From assembly GCF_000805335.1 (NCBI RefSeq), contig NZ_KN708638.1, forward strand, positions 3,972,259-4,007,641: a stretch of DNA of 35,383 nt, written 5' to 3'. Positions within the stretch are counted from its first letter, which is position 1. Every line of letters starts with the position of its first letter. The notes under the pieces are model-generated. The model was not told the origin of the DNA. It did no database searches and saw only the letters and a list, made by a program, of their open reading frames with translations. Source of the DNA: Streptomyces sp. CT34. GTDB lineage: Bacteria; Actinomycetota; Actinomycetes; Streptomycetales; Streptomycetaceae. This document shows positions 1 to 9,291 of the stretch, piece by piece. Made by a program: the position numbers and the translations under genes.

Positions 1-1219
1 CGTCGTCCCAGGCGCCCGGGTAGAGCTTCGGCCGCCCGGTGTTCGCCGGGTCCGCGCAGGCCGCCTCGCGCAGCTGCGGCGCCGTGTACAGCTGCGTCAG
101 GCAGGACGCGAACGCGCCGTGCCCGCGCGCGTTCGGGTGGAACGACTGGCGCACCGAATTCGCGTCCGGCGGGAAGGGGTTGGAGATGTTCACATACAGC
201 CCGCGGGCCCACGTATCGGCCATGCACACCTCATGGCCGTGGAACAGCCGCGAGGCGTCGAGATAGGTGACCCCGGTGTCCTGCGCGATCTTCCGCATTC
301 CGCGTTCGAAAGCCGGCACCGCGGAATTCCGGCCCCATGCCGCGTCCGAGGTGTATCCGGTGCACCCGCCCGGCAGTTTGCCCGGGTAATGCGGGTTGTC
401 CTCCACATCCGGCCCGATCGGGCTCGGATACGACATCACCACGAGCCGGTAGTCGCCGTCGGCGTACCCCGCGCCCCGCATCACGGTCCGCAGATCGCGC
501 ACCGTCGCCTCGATTTTCGGCACCAGCCCGTCGACCCGCGCCTGCCAGCCCGGTCGGTATTTCGGCTCGCAGGCGCCCTTGAGCAGGAACCAGTGCTCGA
601 CGCAGTCCGTCATCACCGGCCCGAACTGGAGATCGTCATTGGCCCCGGCCACCAGCAAAACCATCTTCAGCCGGGTATTGCGCGCCGCGATCGCCAGGCT
701 GTCGCTCTGCACCAGCTCATCCGCATACTGCTTGCTGCCGCCGATCCGGATATTGCCGCTGTACGCACCCGAGCACGCGACGTTATAGGTCACATCCGCC
801 GCGATCCCGGTCCGGTGAATCGCCGAATCCGGCGACCGGTGGCACCAGTTGGTGGGCCCGTCGGTGCCCGGTTCATACGTCCCGACGCCCTCCCCGGAAA
901 TCTCGCTGTCCCCCAGCGAGATCAGCGAGGTCTTCCGCTCCGCCACCGGCCGCACGGCGGAATCGCCGTACAGTTTCGCCGCCTGTCGCGCCCGGATCTT
1001 CTCCAGTTCCGGCGAGAGCGGCTGCATGGATAACGGCCGCGCGTAATGCGCCCTCACGGCGGGCGCCATCGCCGTGCCGACGGCGCCCGCACCGCCCGCC
1101 GTCACCGTGAACGCTGCGGTCAGCGCCACCGCCGAGGCCGCCACGACGGCACGCAGCCGCCGCCCGCGCCCGCTGCCCCGTCCGCTCCACCACCTGTGTC
1201 CGCGTCTGCCGTGCGCCAT
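1..1219 (-). CDS. Secreted SGNH/GDSL-family hydrolase (3' end beyond window)
   Basis: Reading from ATG at 1219, the protein has an Arg-rich N-terminus followed by a hydrophobic Ala/Val stretch (residues about 23-50), consistent with a secretion signal. Residues 100-109 contain the block I motif S-L-G-D-S-E-I-S-G, placing the nucleophilic Ser at 105, and a later S-F-H-P-N-x-x-G-H segment supplies the catalytic His region. These are hallmarks of SGNH/GDSL esterases and lipases. The substrate cannot be told from sequence. The start is supported by a GGAGGGGAGG ribosome-binding site just upstream. The frame is open to the left edge, so the C-terminus is missing. It faces the same way as the nucleotide-metabolism genes to its right but is separated from them by about 200 bases, so it is probably transcribed separately. 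No frame damage is visible. Confidence 0.88.
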   Translation of the reverse strand, partial: MAHGRRGHRWWSGRGSGRGRRLRAVVAASAVALTAAFTVTAGGAGAVGTAMAPAVRAHYARPLSMQPLSPELEKIRARQAAKLYGDSAVRPVAERKTSLISLGDSEISGEGVGTYEPGTDGPTNWCHRSPDSAIHRTGIAADVTYNVACSGAYSGNIRIGGSKQYADELVQSDSLAIAARNTRLKMVLLVAGANDDLQFGPVMTDCVEHWFLLKGACEPKYRPGWQARVDGLVPKIEATVRDLRTVMRGAGYADGDYRLVVMSYPSPIGPDVEDNPHYPGKLPGGCTGYTSDAAWGRNSAVPAFERGMRKIAQDTGVTYLDASRLFHGHEVCMADTWARGLYVNISNPFPPDANSVRQSFHPNARGHGAFASCLTQLYTAPQLREAACADPANTGRPKLYPGAWDD

Positions 1220-1417
1220 CGGGCCTCCCCTCCGGTCTGCTGTTACCGCCGGTTTCTACGCGGCGGCAGCGACCGTTGGAACACCCGGAACAGAACTGGC
1301 CGAAACGCGCGCCCTCCCACGCATCGCCAAGGCACGCAGGAGCACCACGGGTTACGGAAGCACGGCGGACACGACAGCGGCCACACGTACGAGACCGCCA
1401 CGGGTCCGACCCCGTCG

Positions 1418-1915
1418 TCACGCGTCGAGAATCTGCCCCTCCCGCCGGATCACCGGCGGCTGAACGCTCCACGGAAAATTAATCCAGTCGTCCGTGCGCT
1501 TCCACACGTATTCGCACTTCACCAGCGACTGCGACTTCTCGTAGATCACCGCGCTGCGCACCTCCGCCACGGTCCCCTGGCAGAAGTCGTGCACCAGCTT
1601 CAGCGTCTTACCGGTGTCGGCGACGTCATCCGCGATCAGCACCTTCTTGTCGGAGAAGTCGATCGCATTGGGCACCGGCGCCAGCATGACCGGCATTTCC
1701 AGGGTGGTCCCGACGCCGGTGTAGAACTCGACGTTCACCAGGTGAATGTTCTTGCAGTCCAGCGCGTACGCCAGCCCGCCGGCCACGAACACCCCGCCGC
1801 GCGCGATCGACAGCACGATGTCGGGCTCGTACCCGTCATCCGCGATCGTCTGCGCCAGCTCACGGATCGCCCCGCCGAACCGCTCGTACGTCAGGTTCTC
1901 CCGCACGTCACCCAC
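1418..1915 (-). CDS. Phosphoribosyltransferase (PRTase type I family)
   Basis: The 165-residue protein carries the type I PRPP-binding signature: a hydrophobic strand, then D-D-V-A-D-T-G-K-T-L at about residues 96-105. It also has the upstream S-I-A-R-G-G loop near residues 36-41. These place it among purine or xanthine phosphoribosyltransferase-like proteins, which join a base to PRPP in nucleotide salvage in the cytoplasm. The exact base is uncertain. The start is GTG at 1915; the purine-rich GAGAGAG upstream is a weak ribosome-binding site. It lies 60 bases after dcd on the same strand, so the two probably form a nucleotide-metabolism operon. Length is normal for the family. Confidence 0.9.
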   Translation of the reverse strand: MGDVRENLTYERFGGAIRELAQTIADDGYEPDIVLSIARGGVFVAGGLAYALDCKNIHLVNVEFYTGVGTTLEMPVMLAPVPNAIDFSDKKVLIADDVADTGKTLKLVHDFCQGTVAEVRSAVIYEKSQSLVKCEYVWKRTDDWINFPWSVQPPVIRREGQILDA

Positions 1916-1975
1916 GAAATCTCTCTCAGACCTTCTCTTCGTCTCCGAAGCGCACGCCCGGCGCGGCGCCCCGCC

Positions 1976-2551
1976 TCACACCTGCGTACGGTGGAAATTC
2001 TTGAACGACCGGGACGGCGTCGGACCGCGCTGCCCCTGATAACGCGAGCCGTAGCGCTCGCTGCCGTAGGAGTGCTCCGCCGGCGACGTCAGCCGGAACA
2101 TGCACAGCTGCCCGATCTTCATTCCCGGCCACAACTTGATCGGCAGCGTCGCGACATTGCTCAGCTCCAGCGTCACATGCCCGCTGAATCCCGGGTCGAT
2201 GAACCCCGCGGTGGAATGCGTCAGCAGCCCCAGACGCCCCAGGCTGGACTTCCCCTCCAGCCGCGACGCGAGATCGTCGGGCAGCGAAATGACCTCGTAC
2301 GTCGAGGCCAGCACGAATTCCCCGGGGTGCAGGATGAACGCCTCGTCCCCCTCCGGCACGACCTCGCGGGTCAGATCGGGCTGCTCGACGGCCGGGTCGA
2401 TGTGCGGGTAGCGGTGATTCTCGAACACCCGGAAGTAGCGATCGAGCCGCACGTCGATGCTGGACGGCTGCACCATCGCCTCGTCGTAGGGGTCGATGCG
2501 CACCCGACCTGCGTCGATCTCGGCCCGGATGTCCTTGTCTGAGAGAAGCAC
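1976..2551 (-). CDS. dcd: dCTP deaminase
   Basis: This cytoplasmic enzyme deaminates dCTP to dUTP, feeding dTMP synthesis. The 191-residue product starts L-L-S-D-K-D-I and contains the conserved block [14 protein letters not shown] with the following V-T-L-E catalytic Glu, and ends in the F-x-N-F-H-R-T-Q-V tail typical of Streptomyces Dcd. I chose GTG at 2551 rather than the longer upstream frame, because 191 residues is the family length in the genus and the family homology begins exactly there. There is no ribosome-binding site. Instead TATCCT lies seven bases upstream, so the mRNA may be leaderless. The phosphoribosyltransferase follows downstream. Confidence 0.96.
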   Translation of the reverse strand: MLLSDKDIRAEIDAGRVRIDPYDEAMVQPSSIDVRLDRYFRVFENHRYPHIDPAVEQPDLTREVVPEGDEAFILHPGEFVLASTYEVISLPDDLASRLEGKSSLGRLGLLTHSTAGFIDPGFSGHVTLELSNVATLPIKLWPGMKIGQLCMFRLTSPAEHSYGSERYGSRYQGQRGPTPSRSFKNFHRTQV

Positions 2552-2558
2552 GCAGACG

Positions 2559-2564
2559 AGGATA
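2559..2564 (-). promoter_or_regulatory. Putative -10 element of dcd (leaderless start)
   Basis: On the minus strand TATCCT (a TANNNT match) ends seven bases before the dcd GTG, and no Shine-Dalgarno sequence is present. That spacing puts a transcription start at or next to the start codon. No clear -35 match is seen, so this stays tentative. Confidence 0.35.
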
Positions 2565-2594
2565 CGCGCCCGCACACCCCCCACCGCACGACGA

Positions 2595-2622
2595 GGGCCC
2601 GGCCCCCCCAGGGGACCGGGCC
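2595..2622 (-). terminator. GC-rich hairpin between small Cys protein gene and dcd
   Basis: A 7-bp stem (GGCCCGG with CCGGGCC) plus inner C/G pairs lies in the 136-base gap between two minus-strand genes. There is no T-run, so it is a Streptomyces-style terminator candidate at best. Confidence 0.4.
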
Positions 2623-2687
2623 ACGGCTACCTCACCTCGACATCCTCAGCGAACTTCACGAACGGCCGGCCGGAGCCGCGCGCCGCC

Positions 2688-2846
2688 CTACCGCTTGGCG
2701 TGCTCCACGGGCACCGAGTGCCGCAGCCGAGCACAGCGCGGGCAGCGCAGCAGCCGTCCCGGCCCGAGCCGGTCGGTGGTCTGCATCGGGAACGAAGCGG
2801 TGCTGAAGACGTGCCCCTCGGCACAACGTACGACGGTGCGCTCCAT
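2688..2846 (-). CDS. Small Cys-containing conserved protein (52 aa)
   Basis: The frame starts M-E-R-T-V-V-R-C-A-E-G-H and continues to a C-P-R-C knuckle (Cys35 and Cys38). With Cys8 and His12 this gives a possible zinc-ribbon-like CxxxH...CxxC set. Function is unknown. The start ATG at 2846 has a GGGAGAGGGAC ribosome-binding site 5' of it, which supports expression. It lies upstream of dcd on the same strand but is separated by a hairpin. I recall proteins of this type being widespread in Streptomyces, but that is memory rather than something checked here. Confidence 0.72.
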   Translation of the reverse strand: MERTVVRCAEGHVFSTASFPMQTTDRLGPGRLLRCPRCARLRHSVPVEHAKR

Positions 2847-3046
2847 CAAGTCCCTCTCCCAACTGCGTGGACAACAAAAGCCACATTAGGGGATGAACTG
2901 GGCGCACCCGCAGGCGGCACTCCGAGGCCCCACCGTACGCCTCAACTCCCGCTCCCCGCACCCGCATCCCACCCCGCGGGCGGCACCCCGCCCACCCTCG
3001 GCACCACACTCCGAACAGCCGAAAGCACCGCGGGGCGGTGATGGGG

Positions 3047-3052
3047 TAGAGT
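3047..3052 (+). promoter_or_regulatory. Possible -10 box for tRNA-Gly
   Basis: TAGAGT (TANNNT) lies 39 bases before the tRNA body. No good -35 is seen at 17-19 bases. This is weak support. Confidence 0.25.
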
Positions 3053-3091
3053 GTGCGATGACGCTCCGCCTCAGATCCGAGGCAGTGTTAC

Positions 3092-3165
3092 GCGGGTGTA
3101 GTTTAATGGTAGAACATGAGCTTCCCAAGCTCAGAGCGCGGGTTCGATTCCCGTCACCCGCTCCA
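3092..3165 (+). tRNA. tRNA-Gly (anticodon CCC)
   Basis: The acceptor arm GCGGGTG pairs with CACCCGC, followed by discriminator T and an encoded CCA. The D-arm, the anticodon stem TGAGC/GCTCA with loop TTCCCAA (anticodon CCC at positions 34-36), and the T-arm GCGGG-TTCGATT-CCCGT are all present. It reads GGG codons. The 3' part from the anticodon loop onward (3122-3165) is also present at 25177-25220, identifying this tRNA as the integration site of a mobile element. The gene stays intact because the element supplies the 3' half. Confidence 0.97.
3122..3165 (+). repeat. attL core: 44-bp direct repeat inside tRNA-Gly
   Basis: The 44 bases from the anticodon loop to the CCA end recur exactly at 25177-25220. 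Integration of tyrosine-recombinase elements into the anticodon-to-T-arm half of a tRNA is the standard mode in actinomycetes. The repeat pair delimits about 22.1 kb. Confidence 0.9.
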
Positions 3166-3170
3166 GCTTT

Positions 3171-3197
3171 AAGCCCCAGGTCAGCGACCTGGGGCTT
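3171..3197 (+). terminator. Terminator hairpin after tRNA-Gly
   Basis: AAGCCCCAGGT and ACCTGGGGCTT form an 11-bp perfect stem with loop CAGCG, starting six bases after the CCA. A close variant of the same hairpin follows the attR copy at 25227-25251. Confidence 0.75.
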
Positions 3198-3780
3198 GTT
3201 CGTTGCCTAGACCTCTCGTGGGGTGGCGTGCCCTCCGCGTGCCCTAACTCGCCTGAATACCCCGCTCGATGAGCCGTCGGCACGCGAACACAGCCCCGCT
3301 CACGCCGCCTTGTCCCGATTCGCGAGACGCTCTTTTCGTGTTCCGCGTCACACGACCGCGAAGGGTGTGCGCATTTGCAGACACGAAGCGGAGAACTGCG
3401 CTGGACCCGGCAGGACAGCCCCCGCGACGCGCGGCTCGTGGCGCGCACCGGCCAGGGAGCGCTGCTCCGCGGTCCCAGTAGCCGGGTGCCCCGGTCGGAT
3501 CGCCCGCATACCTCGCCTTGCCGCGACGCACTCGCACATGCATTCGCATTCGCACTCGGCGCAGAGACACCCCACGCTTCCGCTCCGGCCCCCACTGCCC
3601 GGCGGTACAGCCTCAGTGCGTCGACGTCATGTCCGGGTAAAGGATCTGCGTTCCGGGCATATCGACGACTTCTCCTGCCGATGCTCCACGGGCGCCTGGC
3701 ACCACCCACCGCGGGACGTCTTCCGCGGTCTTCGGCATGCCTGGCAGCACGCACTGTCCGATCGAGAGGAACGGCACATC
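3198..3780 (+). other. Non-coding stretch between attL and the urease operon
   Basis: I see no convincing gene here. The frame ending in ...V-T-G-I-E-P-A-L on the minus strand is the well-known false translation of a tRNA 3' flank. The first 50 bases contain GTGCC-type motifs that also occur after attR and could be integrase arm sites. At about 3532-3556 there is a short run of related hexamers (GCATTC, GCATTC, GCACTC). The urease promoter should lie in this stretch, but no clear -35/-10 pair stands out. Confidence 0.5.
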
Positions 3781-4572
3781 GTGCATCTAACCCCCCATGA
3801 GCAGGAGCGGTTGCTGATCCATGTAGCCGCCGACGTGGCGCGACAGCGTCGCGAATCCGGACTGCTCCTCAACTACCCCGAGGTAATGGCCCTGCTGACG
3901 GTGCATGTCTTCGAACAGGCGCGCGCCGGCAAGTCGGTCAGCGACATCATGGACTCGGGCCGGCGTCTGATCAGCCGTGACGAGGTGATGGAAGGCGTCC
4001 CGGAGATGATCAAGCACGTGCAGGTGGAGGCCACCTTCCCGGACGGCACCAAGCTGGTCACCATCGACGGCCCGTTCCCCGAGGCCGAGGAGCCCGAGAT
4101 CTATCCGGGCAAGGTCGAGCACCCCCGGCCGCCGCGCAAGCCGGAATGTCCGGTGAAGTGCGAGGGCGACAAGGACCACGGCTCGTCCTCGTGCTGCGAC
4201 AAGTGCGACGACGAGGCGGAGTGGCACGACCCGATCGAGTTCAACCAGGCGTTGCAGACGGACAAGACGACGATCAAGGTGGAGAACATGTCGGACCGCC
4301 CCATCCAGGTCGGTTCCCACTATTGCTTCACCCACGTCAACCCCGGCCTGAAGGTCACCAAGATCGAGGACCCTCCAAGGGACCTCGCGCCAGCGGGGGC
4401 AGACTACGAGGAGCTCAAGACCTGCCCAGAAGCAGAGTTGCGGCGGCTCAACATCGCCGCGGGTACGTCCGTGCGCTTCGAGCCGGGCGACGTGTGCTGC
4501 GTCGAGTTGGTGAAGCTCGAAGCGGAGTCGCCGATCGTCAAGGGGCTGCGCACCCGGGGGGTGAAGCCGTGA
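3781..4572 (+). CDS. ureAB: Urease gamma-beta fusion subunit with Cys-rich linker
   Basis: Residues 1-100 are a urease gamma subunit ([11 protein letters not shown] start; later [10 protein letters not shown] and [10 protein letters not shown]). Residues about 150-263 are the beta subunit ([11 protein letters not shown], then [10 protein letters not shown]). The joint (about 100-150) is longer than in ordinary fusions and carries five Cys (123, 127, 138, 139, 142), with four more in the beta part (182, 215, 239, 240). The usual G-S-H-Y-H-F is G-S-H-Y-C-F here. Start GTG at 3781 follows GAGAGGAAC; the longer upstream frame has no homology. The stop overlaps the ureC start (GTGA). The product forms the scaffold of the cytosolic nickel enzyme that hydrolyses urea to ammonia and carbamate. 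Confidence 0.95.
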   Translation: MHLTPHEQERLLIHVAADVARQRRESGLLLNYPEVMALLTVHVFEQARAGKSVSDIMDSGRRLISRDEVMEGVPEMIKHVQVEATFPDGTKLVTIDGPFPEAEEPEIYPGKVEHPRPPRKPECPVKCEGDKDHGSSSCCDKCDDEAEWHDPIEFNQALQTDKTTIKVENMSDRPIQVGSHYCFTHVNPGLKVTKIEDPPRDLAPAGADYEELKTCPEAELRRLNIAAGTSVRFEPGDVCCVELVKLEAESPIVKGLRTRGVKP

Positions 4573-6929
4573 GCATCAGGAACATGCAGCAGGGCAACAA
4601 GCTGACACGGGCCGGCTACACGGCTCTGTACGGACCCACCACCCGGGACCGGGTTCGCCTGGCCGACACCGCTTTGACCATCGAGATCGAGGCGGACTGG
4701 AGCGGCGGTCCGAAGTACAGCGGCAACGAGATGCTCTTCGGCGGCGGAAAGGTGATCCGCGAGTCGATGGGCATGGCGCACGTCTCCCGGGACAACCCAC
4801 CCGTGCCTCCGGGCAGTAGCACTGCCCCGGTGGAGCCCAAGCCCGCGGACACGGTCATCACGGGTGCGCTGATCCTCGACTGGTGGGGCGTGGTCAAGGC
4901 CGACGTCGGCATCCGCGACGGGGACATCTACGCCATCGGCAAGGCATACAACCCCGAGACGATGGCCCCGATCACGCACTTCGAGATGCCGCCCCGCGTG
5001 ACCCAGAACGTGACCCAGCGCATGGCCCGGTTCCAGCTCCAGACCCCATCCACCAGCCCGAAGAGCCTGTTCATGAACGTGATCAATGGCCTGGAGGACC
5101 TAGGGGACGCGATCACGAACGCGGTCACGGATGCAGTCACGCGCACAGAGGACACATTGGACGCGATCGCGAACGCGGCGCTAGACGCGATCGCGAACGC
5201 GGAGGAATCGATCAAGGAAGAGGTCATCGGAGCGATCGAGGCGGCAGGGCAACTGTCCCCAGGCACGTCCCAGCGTTCCCCCCAGGGCGAAGTGCTCCCG
5301 TATGCGGTGCAGCCGACGAACTTCGTGGTGGGCCCGAACGCCGAGGTCATCTCCGGCAACGGGCGCATCCTCACCGCGGGTGGCGTGGACACCCACGTCC
5401 ACTTCATCTGTCCCGAGGAGATCCACGAGGCCCTCGCCTCCGGAGTGACCACGCTCATCGGCGGCGGCACCGGCCCCGCCGACGGCAGTACAGCCACCTC
5501 CGTGACACCAGGCAAGTGGCACATCCACCGGATCTTCGAGAGTCTGGACCAGTACCCGGTCAACATCGGCCTGCTCGGCAAGGGCAGCACGGTGTGCACG
5601 GAAGCCCTCAACGAACAGGTCGACGCCGGCGTCATCGGCTTCAAGATCCACGAGGACTGGGGCGCCACGCCCGCCGTCATCGACGCGGCGCTGGACGTGT
5701 GCATGGACCGTAAGATCCAACTTGCCCTGCATGCCGACTCGTTGAACGAATCCGGCTTCCTGGACAGCACCAGCTACGCCTTCGAACACGAAGTCACAGA
5801 CGGTGACGGCACGAGGCGGGAGCCGCGCTCGATTCACGTCTTCCACGTCGAGGGTGCCGGCGGCGGCCATGCCCCGGACATGATCGAGCTGGTCAAGAAC
5901 AAGAACGTCCTCCCCGCTTCGACCAACCCGACCCGCCCCTTGACGGTGAACACCGTCAAGGAGCACATCGACATGTTGATGGTGGCCCACCACCTCAACC
6001 CGGAGATCGATACGGACATCGCCTTCGCCGACTCCCGCATCCGGCCGTCCACCATGGCCGCGGAGGACCTGCTCCACGACATGGGCGCCATCTCGATGAT
6101 GTCCTCCGACGCCCAGGCGATGGGACGGATCGGCGAAATGGTCATTCGCACGTGGCAGACCGCCCACGTGATGAAGTCCCGTTACGGCCATCTGCCGGAG
6201 GACCTCGATTACGCAAAGGTCCGCTCCATCAAGGAGGACAGGGAGCAAGGCACCCACCTGCCCAACGCGCACCGACTCCCGAACGACAACTTCCGGGCAC
6301 GCCGCTACGTCGCCAAATACACCATCAACCCGGCGATCACCCACGGCATCGACCATCGCGTCGGTTCCGTGGAGAACAGGAAGCTCGCGGACCTGGTGCT
6401 GTGGGAGCCGAAGTTCTTCGGCGTCAAGACGCACATGGTCCTCAAGGGCGGGCAGATCGCGTACGCGCAGGTCGGTGACGCCAACGCGTCGATCACGACG
6501 CCGCAGCCGTACCTGCCCCGCGCGGTCTGGGGCGCCACCGGCCAAGCCACGAGGACCAACTCGTACAACTTCGTGGCACCCGACCACACGACCGACGACG
6601 GAACAAAGTCCGTAGCCAACGACCTCAACCAACCCCATACGGACGACGGCCCCGGCCTCGGCCTCGTCAAGAAGTTCGTGCCGATCAAAGACAGCATCCG
6701 GGCGGTCACCAAGACCGACATGAAGCTGAACGACGTCTACAAGTGCGAGGAAAGGGCGTGCGAGGAGGGCGACAAGCACAACCTTGACCTTGCGGTCGAC
6801 CACAACAGCTTCGAGGTCACCATCGGCGGCGCGACCACGAGGGACGCCCGCACGGAAATCGACGGGAAGCCCGTGCCGCTCTCCTACGTGAACGAAGTGC
6901 CCATGGCGCAGCGGTACTTCCTCTTCTGA
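4569..6929 (+). CDS. ureC: Urease alpha (catalytic) subunit, enlarged 786-aa form
   Basis: The catalytic subunit has the nickel ligands in place: H276 and H278 (D-T-H-V-H), carbamylated-Lys candidate K359 (F-K-I-H-E-D-W-G), H388 (A-L-H-A-D-S-L-N-E), H426, and D514 (S-S-D-A-Q-A-M-G-R). The mobile-flap motif M-V-C-H-H is M-V-A-H-H, so the flap Cys is Ala473. Ordinary UreC is about 570 residues. The extra length is an insertion at about 136-250, rich in repeated D-A-I-A-N-A-type helical units, plus Lys/Asp-rich additions near 540-570 and 660-765, including C726 and C731. It ends with the conserved A-Q-R-Y-F-L-F. The GTG at 4569 overlaps the ureAB stop, and the longer in-frame extension upstream is a shadow of ureAB. 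Both nickel centre and tail are intact, so activity is likely. Confidence 0.95.
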   Translation: MSIRNMQQGNKLTRAGYTALYGPTTRDRVRLADTALTIEIEADWSGGPKYSGNEMLFGGGKVIRESMGMAHVSRDNPPVPPGSSTAPVEPKPADTVITGALILDWWGVVKADVGIRDGDIYAIGKAYNPETMAPITHFEMPPRVTQNVTQRMARFQLQTPSTSPKSLFMNVINGLEDLGDAITNAVTDAVTRTEDTLDAIANAALDAIANAEESIKEEVIGAIEAAGQLSPGTSQRSPQGEVLPYAVQPTNFVVGPNAEVISGNGRILTAGGVDTHVHFICPEEIHEALASGVTTLIGGGTGPADGSTATSVTPGKWHIHRIFESLDQYPVNIGLLGKGSTVCTEALNEQVDAGVIGFKIHEDWGATPAVIDAALDVCMDRKIQLALHADSLNESGFLDSTSYAFEHEVTDGDGTRREPRSIHVFHVEGAGGGHAPDMIELVKNKNVLPASTNPTRPLTVNTVKEHIDMLMVAHHLNPEIDTDIAFADSRIRPSTMAAEDLLHDMGAISMMSSDAQAMGRIGEMVIRTWQTAHVMKSRYGHLPEDLDYAKVRSIKEDREQGTHLPNAHRLPNDNFRARRYVAKYTINPAITHGIDHRVGSVENRKLADLVLWEPKFFGVKTHMVLKGGQIAYAQVGDANASITTPQPYLPRAVWGATGQATRTNSYNFVAPDHTTDDGTKSVANDLNQPHTDDGPGLGLVKKFVPIKDSIRAVTKTDMKLNDVYKCEERACEEGDKHNLDLAVDHNSFEVTIGGATTRDARTEIDGKPVPLSYVNEVPMAQRYFLF

Positions 6930-7037
6930 ACCTTCTGACCCGTGCCCCGGCCGCGGCCGGCAACGCCGTCACCGCGGCCGCGGTGTGGTCGGGCAATCGC
7001 GCCCGCCATCACCACGGCCCTCCTCCCCGATCCCGTG

Positions 7038-7045
7038 AAAGGAGG
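7038..7045 (+). promoter_or_regulatory. Strong ribosome-binding site of ureF
   Basis: AAAGGAGG lies ten bases before ATG 7056. It decides the start in favour of M-S-R-T-A-L-L over the longer upstream frame from 6942. Confidence 0.8.
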
Positions 7046-7055
7046 TCGCGCGCCC

Positions 7056-7730
7056 ATGAGCCGTACCGCACTGCTCCTGCTGGCCGACGGCCGCTTCCCC
7101 GCCGGCGGGCACGCCCACTCCGGCGGCGTCGAGGCCGCGATCGCCCACGCCTCCGTACACGACCTCGACAGCCTCGAAGCGTTCTGCCGCGGGCGCCTGC
7201 ACACCACCGGTCTGACCGCGGCCGGCCTAGCTGCCGCGGCCGCCGCCGGGTACGACCCACTGCTGCTGGACGAGGCCGCCGACGCGCGCACCCCCGTCCC
7301 CGCGCTGCGGGCCGTGGCCCGCAGGTTGGGCCGACAGATGATGCGCGCGGCCCGCGCCGCCTTCCCGTCCCCCGAACTCGACCGCCTGGCCACCGAGCGC
7401 CCCAAGGGAGCCCATCAGCCCATCGTCCTGGGCCTCGCCGCCCGGGCCGCCGGGCTGACCCCGGTGGGCGCCGCCCATGCCGCCGCGTACGAGGCCGTCG
7501 GCGGCCCGGCCACCGCAGCGGTACGCCTGCTCAGCCTCGACCCGCTCGACGCCACGCGGCTGCTGGCCGATCTGAGCGCAGAGGTCGACGCCGTCGCCGT
7601 GACCGCTGCCGACGCAGCGGCCCGCGTCGCGGTCGAGGGCCTCGGCGCCCTGCCGTCGGCATCCGCTCCCCTCTTGGACATCACCGCAGAACAGCACGCC
7701 GCCTGGACCATGCGGCTCTTCGCCTCCTGA
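7056..7730 (+). CDS. ureF: Urease accessory protein UreF
   Basis: The 224-residue protein matches UreF in length and pattern: an N-terminal [19 protein letters not shown] segment, then all-helical Ala/Leu-rich sequence. UreF joins UreD and UreG in the chaperone complex that delivers nickel and CO2 to apo-urease, and gates the UreG GTPase. It starts 127 bases after ureC, preceded by a near-perfect Shine-Dalgarno sequence, and ureG follows after 26 bases. No anomalies are seen. The gap between ureC and ureF is GC-rich and holds no gene. Confidence 0.93.
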   Translation: MSRTALLLLADGRFPAGGHAHSGGVEAAIAHASVHDLDSLEAFCRGRLHTTGLTAAGLAAAAAAGYDPLLLDEAADARTPVPALRAVARRLGRQMMRAARAAFPSPELDRLATERPKGAHQPIVLGLAARAAGLTPVGAAHAAAYEAVGGPATAAVRLLSLDPLDATRLLADLSAEVDAVAVTAADAAARVAVEGLGALPSASAPLLDITAEQHAAWTMRLFAS

Positions 7731-7756
7731 CCCCACCCTCACGTGCCGGAGACTCC

Positions 7757-8448
<692 letters not shown>

Positions 8449-8452
<4 letters not shown>

Positions 8453-9291
8453 GTACTGGAGCCCCGCTGGTGGCTTCTGAGCACGCGTTGCATGCTGACG
8501 ACGTCGACGAGCCCGCCGGGCATCCACACGGCGTACGCGCCACCGCCCGCATCCGCGCCACGTCCAACGGACGCGTCACAACCCTTCCGGAACTGCGCAG
8601 CGACGGCCCATTCCACCTCCGCCGCATGCACACCGGCGGCCGGCTCGCCACGGTGGGCATCATCGGCGCGATGAGCGCCCCACTCGGCGGCGACCGGCTC
8701 GCCCTCGATATCACCGCCGAAGACCGGGCCCAACTGGAGGTCATCACGGCCGCCGCCACGCTCGCCCTCCGCGGCCCCACCACCGGCCCGGCCACCTACG
8801 ACGTGCGGCTGACCGCCGGCGAAGGCGCCACCCTGCGCTGGCTGCCGAAGCCGCTGATCAGCGCCGCCGGCAGCAACCTGCACCAGACCTACACCGTCAA
8901 CCTCGCCGCCACCGCACGACTCCTGCTCCGCGAGGAACAACTCCTGGGCCGGGCCAACGAGCCACCGGGCCACCTCATCAGCCGTATTCGAGTCCAGCGC
9001 GCCGGACGCACGCTGCTAGACCAACACACCGCCTACGGCGGCCCCGAACCCGGGTGGGACGGCCCGGCAGTCCTCAACGGACACCGCGCAGTCGGCCAAA
9101 TCCTCATCGTGGAACCAGAGATGGAAATAAGAAGCGACCCCGTCCTGCTCCGCGAAGGGACCAACGACGGCTGTGCCGTCCTCGCACCCCTGGCCGGCGG
9201 CCCGGCGCTCCTGGCCACCGCCGTCGCACCGACCTCCTCGGCCCTGCGGGAACTACTCGACGAGGCGCTCGCGCACGCCCTAGATGAATGA
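8449..9291 (+). CDS. ureD: Urease accessory protein UreD, last codons altered by an IS
   Basis: The 280-residue product fits UreD/UreH, the scaffold that binds apo-urease and recruits UreF and UreG. Typical stretches are G-P-F-H-L-R-R near residue 45 and the later [14 protein letters not shown] segments. ATG at 8449 overlaps the ureG stop. An IS982-family element inserted at CTAG (9280) four codons before the original stop. The present ending is ...A-L-D-E with a stop inside the IS. Removing the IS and one CTAG gives ...A-L-G-T-stop at 10259-10261, just before a strong hairpin. The change touches only the extreme C-terminus, so the protein is probably functional. Confidence 0.93.

Noticed and set aside
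3131..3754. Minus-strand frame ending V-T-G-I-E-P-A-L
   Set aside because: This ending is a known artefact of translating the tRNA 3' end and its terminator in reverse.
3223..3780. N-terminal extension of the ureAB frame (449-residue reading)
   Set aside because: Gamma-subunit homology begins exactly at H-L-T-P-H after GTG 3781, and the upstream translation is Arg/Pro/His-rich noise over the att flank.
4146..4568. Long N-terminal extension of the ureC frame (927-residue reading)
   Set aside because: It is the out-of-frame shadow of ureAB. UreC homology begins at GTG 4569, which overlaps the ureAB stop.
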